Source: WHTI01 sp963756365 (GTDB taxonomy: Bacteria; Actinomycetota; CADDZG01; WHSQ01). Taken from it: a stretch of DNA of 64,000 nt. The notes beneath the pieces were generated by a model. It did not search any database, was not told the DNA's origin, and saw nothing but the letters and a program-made list of their open reading frames with translations. A program made the position numbers and the translations under genes. Within the stretch, counting starts at the first letter, position 1, and each line of letters starts with the position of its first letter. The stretch spans positions 2,415,856 through 2,479,855 of the forward strand of contig CAVWNF010000003.1 of the NCBI GenBank assembly GCA_963756365.1, read 5' to 3'. Below, one piece after another: positions 37,104 through 45,081 of this stretch.

Positions 37104-37906
37104 TGGACGCGATCAAGATCGACGACCTGTGGGTCTCCTACCGGGTCCGCGGGAAGCGCGCTTCGACCCTCAAGAACGTGGTCGGCACGCTCGGACGTTC
37201 CATCTCCGCTCGCTCGTGGGCGCTACAAGGGGTGAGCCTCTCGATCGAGCGCGGATCGATGTACGGGCTGATCGGGGTCAACGGTTCCGGTAAGAGCACT
37301 CTGCTCCGATGCATGGCTGGGATCTTCCGCCCCACCAAGGGATCGGTTGCCGTCACCGGCCGGGCGGGAAGCCTCATCGATCTGACCGCCGGCTTCGACA
37401 TGGAACTGACCGCGAAGGACAACGTGTTCCTGTCGGGCGCGATCTACGGCGTGCCACGGGCCGAGATCGAGGCCAAGCTCGGCGAGATCTTCGCTTTCGC
37501 TGGCCTCGAAGAGCACGTCGATCGACCGATGCGCTCGTTCTCGACGGGGATGGGCATGCGCCTCGGTTTCTCGCTCGTCGTCGCGATCGAGCCCGAGGTC
37601 ATCCTCGTGGACGAGGTCCTCGCTGTCGGCGACGAATCCTTCAAGCAGAAGTGTCTCAACAAGATGAGGGAACTCCTCGAAGGGGGAACCACGGTCGTGT
37701 TCGCGTCGCACGAACTGGCCCTGATCGAGGCTCTCTGCGACAAGGTGGCGGTCCTCGAGGCCGGCGAGCTCGTCGACGAGTCGGGCGGAGAGGATGCGGT
37801 CTCCTTCTATTGCGATCGTCTCGGGATCAGCCGCGACGAGGCACTGACCCGGACACCGCTCGAAGCCCTCAAGACGGATCGACCCTGGACGCGCCACCGG
37901 CGCTGA
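37103..37906 (+). CDS. wzt: ABC-2 polysaccharide exporter ATP-binding protein (Wzt/TagH-like)
   Basis: 267 aa. Walker A GLIGVNGSGKSTLLRCM, signature RSFSTGMGMRLGFSL (the STGM variant typical of Wzt/TagH), Walker B EVILVDEVLAVGDESFKQK and H-loop VVFASHELALIEALC. There is no C-terminal carbohydrate-binding domain, so it is the short form, closer to TagH/RfbE than to the long E. coli O9a Wzt. It pairs with the upstream permease. It is followed 4 bp later by a glycosyltransferase. Confidence 0.9.
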   Translation: MDAIKIDDLWVSYRVRGKRASTLKNVVGTLGRSISARSWALQGVSLSIERGSMYGLIGVNGSGKSTLLRCMAGIFRPTKGSVAVTGRAGSLIDLTAGFDMELTAKDNVFLSGAIYGVPRAEIEAKLGEIFAFAGLEEHVDRPMRSFSTGMGMRLGFSLVVAIEPEVILVDEVLAVGDESFKQKCLNKMRELLEGGTTVVFASHELALIEALCDKVAVLEAGELVDESGGEDAVSFYCDRLGISRDEALTRTPLEALKTDRPWTRHRR

Positions 37907-37910
37907 GACG

Positions 37911-39004
37911 ATGCGTGTTCTGTTCGACCTCACCAGCGCTGACCGACGTGACGGCGTGAGCCGTTGGTCGAGGGGTGTCCTCTCGGCTCTCCCCACGGTG
38001 GCTCCCGATTGGGATATCGCCGCCGCCTTCGCCGGGGAGCCCCACTCGGTTCCGGACGGGATCGAAAGCCACGTCGCGACGAACCCACGGCGCGGCCGCT
38101 ATCTGTCGATGTTCGGATGGGATCGCAGGGTCCGAGCGCTCGGGGCGGGTCGGTTCGATGCGGTCGTTGGTCCGGCCTTCGTCGCATGGAAGACGGACGG
38201 AGCCGAGATCCCCGTGGTCCACGACCTCGCCTTCTTGAGGTTCCCCGAGACGGTGTCCCGTCGCAATCTCGCCTACCTGAAGCGCATGGTTCCGCGTTCG
38301 GTGGCGAGGGCGGGGGCGGTAGTAACGGTGTCCGATGCTGTCGCCGCCGAACTCGCGACGAGTATCGGCTAGCCCCCGAGGTCGTCCACGTCGTCCCGGG
38401 TGCAGCGGATATCCAAGCCTCCGCCAACGGCGCCCTTCCGGAGGACACCCCCGACCGCTTCTTCCTCACGGTAGGTACGCTCGAGCCGCGCAAGAACATC
38501 GGCGCTGCGCTTGCGGCTCACGATCACCTGACAGGTCGCCGTGATGACGTGCCACCCCTCGTTGTCGTTGCCGGAGATGGCTGGCGGACGGGCGCGCTTG
38601 CCGACGACATGCGTACCCGCCACTCTCAGGGCCGCCTGGTGTGGTTGCAGGAAGTGACCGACGAGCAACTGGCGCTCCTCTATGGGCGCGCCGAGGCGCT
38701 CCTGTTCCCCTCCCTCTACGAGGGGTTCGGTCTGCCGGTCCTCGAAGCCATGCACCTGGGGTGTCCCGTCGTCGCCAACGACATCGCATCGGTGCGTGAG
38801 GTGGGCGACGACACGGTTCTCTACGCGGATGCAGCGGACCCGGTCGCGTTCGCTTCACAGATCGGAAGGGCGCTGGATGCCGGCCGGTCCGACCCCCTCG
38901 TGGCGAAGGCCCGAGCGAGGGCGACGACGTTCTCGTGGAGCAGGTCAGCCGAGAGCCTCAAGGTCGCGATCGAGGCTGCGGTCAAGGGGATGTCTGCCCG
39001 GTAG
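37911..39004 (+). CDS. glycosyltransferase family 4-like, paralogue of the 11440 gene, single frameshift
   Basis: Starts MRVLFDLTSADRRDGVSRW like the gene at 11440. It shares IPVVHDLAFLRFPET, VVHVVPGAAD, FFLTVGTLEPRKNIGAAL and LLFPSLYEGFGLPVLEAM. The frame changes once near 38370 (after VAAELATSIG, resuming at YRLAPEVVHVV), predicting ~364 aa. It is directly behind the Wzm/Wzt exporter genes, so it probably acts on the exported glycan. The last ~184 bp are overlapped antisense by the open frame of the acyl-AMP ligase at 38821. Confidence 0.8.
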
Positions 39005-40590
39005 GAACGGATGACCGCCAACTCCCCTTGCTGATAGCGCGTGCGTGCTACGGAGCGCTGGAACTTCCCACTGGTGGTCTTGGGCAAGGAGCCTGGTTCC
39101 ACGAACACGACCTCGTTGACCAAGATGCCGAGTTCGCCTCGGACCGTCCTTACGATCGTCTCCCGTATCGCCTCCATCTCCGCGGGCTCGGCGGGGCGTG
39201 CTTCCGCCACGATCACAAGTTGCTCGCGCGAGTGCTCTCCTTCCGGTGACACGGCGAACGCGATGCACGGACTGGACCCTTGATATGTGCCGACAGAGCG
39301 CTCGATGTCCTCCGCATGGAAGTTCCGTCCGGCCGAGATGATCAGGTCCTTGATCCGTCCGGTGACGTAAAGACCCCCATCGGCGAGGTAGCCACGATCG
39401 CCGGTCTTGAGCCATCCATCGCCATCGACGATCGTTGGAGCGTCAACTCCGACGTACCCCTCCATGACATACGGGCTGCGCACCACGATCTCGCCCAGGG
39501 TCCGCTCGGGGAGGGCCCGGCCGGCGTCATCGATGATCCGTACCTCGTTCCCGTCGATGACTTCCCCCACCCGGGTGACGACGGTTGTGGGTTCATCCCC
39601 GGTGGCCGGTTCGGCACGGCCGGAGTTCAGCGCCGAACGAGCGACGCTATCGGTGACGAACGATCCCATAGCGATCGCGCAGGTCGCCTCCGCCAGCCCA
39701 TAGCCGGGCATGAAGGCGTCCATCCGGAACCCGTGTGGTGCAGCGGCGCGTCCGAACCGTTCGAGCACTCGATGATCGATCGCCTCGCCCCCGCAACCAG
39801 CGACGCGCCACTGCGACAGATCGAACCGTCTACCGGTCCACTCCTCGAGGCGCCGCGCTACTAGTCCGTACGAGAAGGTCGGGCCCGCTGTGTAGTTGGC
39901 CCCCGAAGCCTCCATCTCTTCGATCCATCGCAGAGGTTCTCGGAGGAAGTGCGCTGGTTGCATCAGCGTGGCGTTGTCGCCCTTGTGCAGCGGGAACAGC
40001 AGGTACTGGATGAACCCCAGGTCGTGATTCAGAGGTAGCCACGTCAGTGACCTCGTTTCGTGCGTAAGAACCTTCCTGATCGCGTGACCGTATGCATCGA
40101 TCGCCCGGTGGCTCAGGACGACCCCCTTCGCCGAGGACGTCGTTCCGGACGAGTGCTGGATGATCGCCGGTGACCCGCTCGCCGGAGCAGGTCCCGAGTA
40201 CGGGGAGCCCTTCATCAGGTCGTCCAACACGAGGGCGTCGCGATCGTTCGGCCCTCTTACGTCGCTCTCGACTATCGAGTGATCGAGCAGCACCTGGGGG
40301 CCAGCCGTTCCTGATACGGCGCGAGTCGCCCGCGACGGTGGAGGAAGGGTCACTACGACGTTCCCCGATGCCCACACCCCGAGGCACGCGCGGATGAATC
40401 CGAACGAGGTAGTGGCGTAGAGACCGATCTTGGCCCCTGGCCCGATCCCTCGTGAGTCGAGAGCTCCTGCGATCCGGATGCCATCGTCCAGCAGGTCTGC
40501 GAGCGAGATCGTCTCGCGTTCTCCGTGGGCGACGAGAGTCACGGTCGCCGCGGGGTCGAGACACCAGGGGAGTGCTGCAGACTCGGCCAT
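38821..40590 (-). CDS. fatty-acyl-AMP ligase (FAAL-like)
   Basis: 589 aa from the ATG at 40590, which overlaps the sulfatase-like stop (TGATG). ANL motifs: PAIIQHSSGTTSSAKGVVLS (ATP loop), the FAAL/FadD32-style WLPLNHDLGFIQYLLFPLHK, YTAGPTFSYGLVARRL, PGYGLAEATCAIAMGS, WLKTGDRGYLADGGLYVTGR and LPKTTSGKFQRS (A10 Lys). FAALs make acyl-adenylates and load ACPs rather than CoA, suggesting a lipid tail for the island's product. The conserved fold ends near SYRADIPL (~38950). The last ~40 residues, overlapping the convergent glycosyltransferase, are probably read-through caused by a lost stop. Confidence 0.85.
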   Translation of the reverse strand: MAESAALPWCLDPAATVTLVAHGERETISLADLLDDGIRIAGALDSRGIGPGAKIGLYATTSFGFIRACLGVWASGNVVVTLPPPSRATRAVSGTAGPQVLLDHSIVESDVRGPNDRDALVLDDLMKGSPYSGPAPASGSPAIIQHSSGTTSSAKGVVLSHRAIDAYGHAIRKVLTHETRSLTWLPLNHDLGFIQYLLFPLHKGDNATLMQPAHFLREPLRWIEEMEASGANYTAGPTFSYGLVARRLEEWTGRRFDLSQWRVAGCGGEAIDHRVLERFGRAAAPHGFRMDAFMPGYGLAEATCAIAMGSFVTDSVARSALNSGRAEPATGDEPTTVVTRVGEVIDGNEVRIIDDAGRALPERTLGEIVVRSPYVMEGYVGVDAPTIVDGDGWLKTGDRGYLADGGLYVTGRIKDLIISAGRNFHAEDIERSVGTYQGSSPCIAFAVSPEGEHSREQLVIVAEARPAEPAEMEAIRETIVRTVRGELGILVNEVVFVEPGSLPKTTSGKFQRSVARTRYQQGELAVIRSYRADIPLTAASIATLRLSADLLHENVVALARAFATRGSDRPASSALPICEANATGSAASA

Positions 40591-41942
40591 CAACCGATCC
40601 GGTCTCTCCATGCGTCGTGTTCGGTCTTCTGTCGTGCGGTTGGCTCGACGGTCCCGGTGAGGTCGTTGCTCTCGTTCGGGTCGGCGTCGAGATCGAACAG
40701 CGAGGTGCCATCGAAGGGATCGTCGACGAGCTTGAGCGCACCGTCGAAGAACGCGGCCCCCGGTCCACTGGGAAGGCGCTTCGCTCGGCGGGGCGGACGC
40801 GACACCGCTGCGGGATGCTCGATCTCCATCCGGGCGAACCCCCACGCGCTCGGATCCAGAAGGGACCCCTCCGCGGGCCCGTCGATCAGCAGGTGTTCGA
40901 GGGTCGCCGGGAAGGATGCGAGCCCGACCGGTTCGGCGACAGAGCGCGCTTCGATCCCCCCACCCCACATCCCCAGCGGCACGTGGCCCGCGCCCTGGGA
41001 CAGCGACAGGCCGTGACCGACGACACCGTCCTCACCGAAGCTCTCGCCGTGGTCACTGGTGACGATCACGGTGGTGTTCTCGAGGAGGCCGGCCGCGTCG
41101 AGTCGCTCCGTGAGGCGTAGGAGCCACTCGTCGACATACGCGATCTCGGCGCGGAACGAGTTCCTCCATCGGCCAAGAACCCTTGGAGACATCTTCTTGG
41201 TCCCGTAGGTGTGGGCACGCATCTTCAGCTGTCGCACGAGCGGCGGATCGAACACGACTCCTCTATATGTGTTGAATCGATCGAGGAGACCCTGCGAGCG
41301 CTCCACTCCCTTGGGCGGGTAGTGGGGTTGGTGGGTCTCGATCAGATTGGCGAACGCGAAGAACGGAGCGTCATCGGCGGTTGCGAAGTCGAGGATGCCG
41401 TCCACGATCCGCTCCGCCCCCTTCTCTGCTCCTTCACGGATCCAGGTCGCGTACTGCCCCATCGAGCGGAACGCTTCGGCGATCTGCCGCACGCGCTTCG
41501 AGACTCCGAAGCGTCGGTGCGACAACGGCTTGGACCTAAGGAAGTAGAAGAAGTCGGTCTCCTCGAACCCGGCGGCCAGCCCGGAGCCATGCCACAACCA
41601 CGGTGAGCACGTCGCAGAGAACGTCCGGACTCCTGCCGCCTTGAGGCGCGGGGCAACCAGTCGGCCCTCGGCATCGAGGCGTCGCGCCCGGACGAGTGCC
41701 TGTTTGAAGTTCTCCTGGGTGCCGCCGGCCTTCCCGAGGGCGACGATCCCGTGCTCTGTCGGACTCAGTCCGGAGAAGATCGAAGCGTGCGAGGGCAGCG
41801 TCCAACCCGCGGGGGCGATCGCTCTGGTGAAGTTCATCCCGCCCGAAGCGAGGCGCCCGAAGTTGGGCGCATGGGTGCGGAAGTCGTCGGCCCGGCCCGA
41901 ATCCAGGATCAACAGGATGACGTTGCGTCCGGTGAGACTCAT
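40590..41942 (-). CDS. sulfatase/alkaline-phosphatase-superfamily hydrolase or transferase
   Basis: 450 aa from the ATG at 41942 (ATGA overlap with the GT2 gene). Motifs: NVILLILDSGRADDFRTHAP (metal-binding Asp), GWTLPSHASIFSGLSPTEHG (position of the nucleophile; it lacks the C/S-x-P-S-R formylglycine motif of true sulfatases) and TVIVTSDHGESFGEDG (second metal site). The TLPSHAS form is common in sulfatase-family proteins of surface-polysaccharide loci and in phosphoglycerol-transferase-like enzymes. It could therefore remove or transfer a phosphate- or sulfate-bearing group. There is no signal peptide, which suggests cytoplasmic action. It is in an operon GT2-sulfatase-FAAL. Confidence 0.82.
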   Translation of the reverse strand: MSLTGRNVILLILDSGRADDFRTHAPNFGRLASGGMNFTRAIAPAGWTLPSHASIFSGLSPTEHGIVALGKAGGTQENFKQALVRARRLDAEGRLVAPRLKAAGVRTFSATCSPWLWHGSGLAAGFEETDFFYFLRSKPLSHRRFGVSKRVRQIAEAFRSMGQYATWIREGAEKGAERIVDGILDFATADDAPFFAFANLIETHQPHYPPKGVERSQGLLDRFNTYRGVVFDPPLVRQLKMRAHTYGTKKMSPRVLGRWRNSFRAEIAYVDEWLLRLTERLDAAGLLENTTVIVTSDHGESFGEDGVVGHGLSLSQGAGHVPLGMWGGGIEARSVAEPVGLASFPATLEHLLIDGPAEGSLLDPSAWGFARMEIEHPAAVSRPPRRAKRLPSGPGAAFFDGALKLVDDPFDGTSLFDLDADPNESNDLTGTVEPTARQKTEHDAWRDRIG

Positions 41943-42955
41943 TCGGGCCGGTCGTTCTCGCCGGTGTGACGCTGCTTGTGACGTTCCGGCGCGCGTCCGA
42001 ACCTGACCCTCAAGGCCTGTCGCAGCCGGCCGACCCCGGCGAAGACACGGCCGCCCAGGATCGTTCCGACGAACGATGAGGTCAGATCGCGCATCGTGTG
42101 CATGGCATTGAGACGGGCGAACGCGGCACGCGGCGCAGCCCGGACGGCCGCCACCTGAGCGCGGAACGCATCCCTCGGACGCCTTTCCAGGTACGCACGT
42201 CGCGCCAGCCCGCGCTGCTCCCACGCGTGGAAGCACGCGTCACCGAGCGCGCGCTGCTGATCGGGAAGAGCGGAAACGAATCGCTCCCGATAGCTCCTGC
42301 GACTCTCGTGATACAGCGCTCCCCTTTTCGTGTGCCACTGCTCTGCGTGCATCCGACGTTCGATGATGACGTGCGACCGCACGACGACCGGCCCCCGAAG
42401 AGACGTTCGCAAGAAGAGATCGACGTCTTCCCCGGTCACGATCGAGGCGTCCCACCCACCGGCGCTCTCGACCACATCCCGCCGGAACAGCATCTGCCCT
42501 CCGCACAACGGCCAGCCGGCGAGGACCGAGGGCCAGAGGGTGCCCGTGTAGGGAAGCGTCGGTCTGCGGCTGTTCCGGCCGTGGCCACTCTCGTCGAACC
42601 CGAAGTACCGGCCAACGCCAGCCACGACACGAGGACGCGCAGCGAGGTCGGCGGCGAGCTTCTTGAGCCCGGGGGCGATGCGATCGTCGTCGTCGAGGAA
42701 CAGCACGAAGTCACCATCGGCCGCAGCGAGTCCAGCATTTCGAGACGCAGAGCGTTCGAGGTTCTGCTCGTTCGAGACAACTTCTATCCACGGCTCAGAG
42801 AGCCCGCTCAGCCATTCGGGTGTGTCGTCCTCAGAGGCGTCGTCAACGACGACCAGTTGCCAATCCGGGTCTCGGTGGCGGCGTACGCTGGCAACCGCAT
42901 CCTTCAACAGAGGGAGCCGGTTGTGGGTCGTGATGATCACCGAGAGCGTCGTCAT
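41939..42955 (-). CDS. glycosyltransferase family 2
   Basis: 338 aa from the ATG at 42955. GT-A motifs: TLSVIITTHNRLPLLKDAV, LVVVDDASEDDTPEWL, RSASRNAGLAAADGDFVLFL followed by LDDDD, and the catalytic TGEDVDLFLR. The C-terminal ~100 residues are helical and Arg-rich, as in GT2 enzymes of glycan loci. It is the first gene of a three-gene minus-strand operon and diverges from the GT4 gene at 42992 with only 36 bp between starts. Confidence 0.87.
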   Translation of the reverse strand: MTTLSVIITTHNRLPLLKDAVASVRRHRDPDWQLVVVDDASEDDTPEWLSGLSEPWIEVVSNEQNLERSASRNAGLAAADGDFVLFLDDDDRIAPGLKKLAADLAARPRVVAGVGRYFGFDESGHGRNSRRPTLPYTGTLWPSVLAGWPLCGGQMLFRRDVVESAGGWDASIVTGEDVDLFLRTSLRGPVVVRSHVIIERRMHAEQWHTKRGALYHESRRSYRERFVSALPDQQRALGDACFHAWEQRGLARRAYLERRPRDAFRAQVAAVRAAPRAAFARLNAMHTMRDLTSSFVGTILGGRVFAGVGRLRQALRVRFGRAPERHKQRHTGENDRPE

Positions 42956-42991
42956 TGTGTGTCCTGTCTTCCGATGCGAGGAACCTAACCT

Positions 42992-43957
42992 TTGATCCGA
43001 GCCTTCATAGACATGCGGGTACACGCCGGAGGCGTTGGCCGCTATGCATCCGATCTCGTCGCGACGTTCGCCCAGCGGAGCGACGTCGAGGTCGTTGGTT
43101 CGGGGCGCGGGTCAGCGTTCACTCCCTGGGGCCGGTGGCTGACGGCGCGCTCCGCAGTGAAGAGCGGGCCGGACGTCGTGCACTGCACCCACCTCGAGAC
43201 GCTACCCGTCGATATCCCACAAGTGGTCACCGTCCACGACCTCATCCCGATCCAGCATCCGGCATCTATGCCCAGCGCGGCGCGGCGAAAGGCCTTCGAA
43301 CGGATACTGCGTACGTCCCTCACGCGTGCCGCAGCGGTGATCGCACCCAGCCAACTAACCGCGAGCAGCTTGCGCGACTGGGGGATCGATCGCGTCGAGG
43401 TCATCCCGCACGGCGTTGCTGCTCGGTTCCGACCCGCGACCGACGACGAGAGGTCTGCTGCCCGGGAGCGCTTCGCACACGGGAAGCACTACGTCGCGGC
43501 GATCTCTGCCGCCAAGGCCCACAAGAACGTCGCGGTGCTCCCCGACGTTGCGCGCTCCCTCGGGCCGGAGGTAGCGCTCGTCACCGCAGGGGATCATCTC
43601 CACCCGGGGCTCGACTCGGTCGGGCTGCTATCGGACGATGACCTCGCCGCGTTCATGTCGGGGGCCGACGCGTTCGTCCTCCCGTCTCTCATCGAGGGCT
43701 TCGGCCTTCCGGCGCTCGAGGCGATGGCGTGCGGGGTCCCCGTGGTGTGCGGGGCGCAGGTTGGTGCGCTCGAGGTGGTCGGCGACGGAGCGACGGTGGT
43801 AGACGTGCACGATGCAGATGAGATCGCGCGGGCGCTCGAACGAGTGATGACTGCCGGAGATGGCCCGCGCTCGAAGGCTCACGAGGCCACTCGGACCTTG
43901 ACCCTCGATCGGATGGCTGAGGCAACCCTCGCCGTTTACCGACGGGTGATCGAGTGA
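42992..43957 (+). CDS. glycosyltransferase family 4
   Basis: 321 aa from a TTG with GAGG upstream; the ATG at 43013 (MRVHAGGVGRYASDL) is an alternative. GT-B features: GGVGRYASDL glycine loop, VVTVHDLIPIQHP, VEVIPHGVAARF, AISAAKAHKNVAVL and FVLPSLIEGFGLPALEAMAC with the E-x7-E donor site. It overlaps the next GT4 by 4 bp, and the pair probably adds successive sugars. The frame is intact. Confidence 0.85.
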   Translation: MIRAFIDMRVHAGGVGRYASDLVATFAQRSDVEVVGSGRGSAFTPWGRWLTARSAVKSGPDVVHCTHLETLPVDIPQVVTVHDLIPIQHPASMPSAARRKAFERILRTSLTRAAAVIAPSQLTASSLRDWGIDRVEVIPHGVAARFRPATDDERSAARERFAHGKHYVAAISAAKAHKNVAVLPDVARSLGPEVALVTAGDHLHPGLDSVGLLSDDDLAAFMSGADAFVLPSLIEGFGLPALEAMACGVPVVCGAQVGALEVVGDGATVVDVHDADEIARALERVMTAGDGPRSKAHEATRTLTLDRMAEATLAVYRRVIE

Positions 43958-45081
43958 GCGCACCGCGCGTCCTGCAGATCTATCGCGACTACTTCACCGA
44001 GGTCCCCGGGGGTATCGAGCGACATGTGCGCGAGCTCGCGTGGGGGATCCCTCCCGAGTGTGATGTCGAAGTCCTCGCGTCGGCCCGAGCGATGAAGCCG
44101 TCGAGGTTCCAAGACGGTCCGGCGACGGTTCACCTCGTCGCCGAACTGGCGCGGCCCGGGGGCATCCCGTTCTGGCGCGGTGCGGGCCGCGTGTTCAAGG
44201 AGGGCAACTACGACCTCGTCCATCTCCACGTCCCCAATCCGACGGGCGAGTATCTGCACTCGATGTTCGGCAAGTCGGTTCCATCGGTCGTCACCTATCA
44301 CGCCGATGTCCATCGCAACCCGCGCTTCGCAAGCATCTATATGCGCCACCTCAACAAGACACTCGCGCGGTCGAGGCGGATCATCGTGTCCTCCAACGAG
44401 TTGGTGGCATCGTCGCCGGTTCTTTCCGAGGTCGCGGCGGCCACCCCGGACAGGATCCAGGTCGTGCCGTTCGGCGTCGACACGGCGAGGTTCGCACCAG
44501 GCGAGACCGACGGGTCGCGCGCGTTCCGTGCGGCGTGGAGCGAACGCCCAACGGTGCTCTTCCTCGGTCGGCTTCGCCACTACAAGGGTCTCGACTATCT
44601 CGTGCGTGCGGTCGAGAAACTCGACGATGTGGGCCTCGTGGTCGCCGGTGATGGCCCCGGACGCGACAGACTGGTTGCTGGCGCCACCGAGCGCTTGGGA
44701 GAGCGCTTCCGTCACATCCCGGAGGTCACAGAGGATGACCTGCCGCACCTCTACCGGGCAGCGGACGTGTTCTGTCTCCCCTCCACCAAGCCCGCCGAGA
44801 CGTTCGGAATCTCGGTGCTCGAAGCGATGTCGTCGGGCTTGCCGGTGATCACAACTGAGCTTGGCACCGCTACCTCGACGATCAACATCTCGGGCACCAC
44901 GGGACTCGTCGTTCCACCGAGCGATCACGACGCGCTGGCAGATGCGATCGCATCGCTAACTTCAGATCGTCAGCGTCGCGACGAGATGGGAGCCGCGGCC
45001 CGAGCGCGGGTACTCGACCGGTTCGATCGCGAGGGGATGTTCGACGCTATCCGTGCGATCTACCGGGAGTCGATCGGCTAG
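43954..45081 (+). CDS. glycosyltransferase family 4
   Basis: 375 aa, GTG start. RVLQIYRDYFTEVPGGIERH starts the N-domain; VVTYHADVHRNPRFASIYMR, QVVPFGVDTARFAPGE, TVLFLGRLRHYKGLDYLVRA and FGISVLEAMSSGLPVITTEL are classical retaining GT4 sequences (mannosyl-/glucosyltransferase-like). The donor is unknown. The frame is intact. It ends 4 bp inside the convergent ligase-like gene. Confidence 0.88.
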   Translation: MSAPRVLQIYRDYFTEVPGGIERHVRELAWGIPPECDVEVLASARAMKPSRFQDGPATVHLVAELARPGGIPFWRGAGRVFKEGNYDLVHLHVPNPTGEYLHSMFGKSVPSVVTYHADVHRNPRFASIYMRHLNKTLARSRRIIVSSNELVASSPVLSEVAAATPDRIQVVPFGVDTARFAPGETDGSRAFRAAWSERPTVLFLGRLRHYKGLDYLVRAVEKLDDVGLVVAGDGPGRDRLVAGATERLGERFRHIPEVTEDDLPHLYRAADVFCLPSTKPAETFGISVLEAMSSGLPVITTELGTATSTINISGTTGLVVPPSDHDALADAIASLTSDRQRRDEMGAAARARVLDRFDREGMFDAIRAIYRESIG

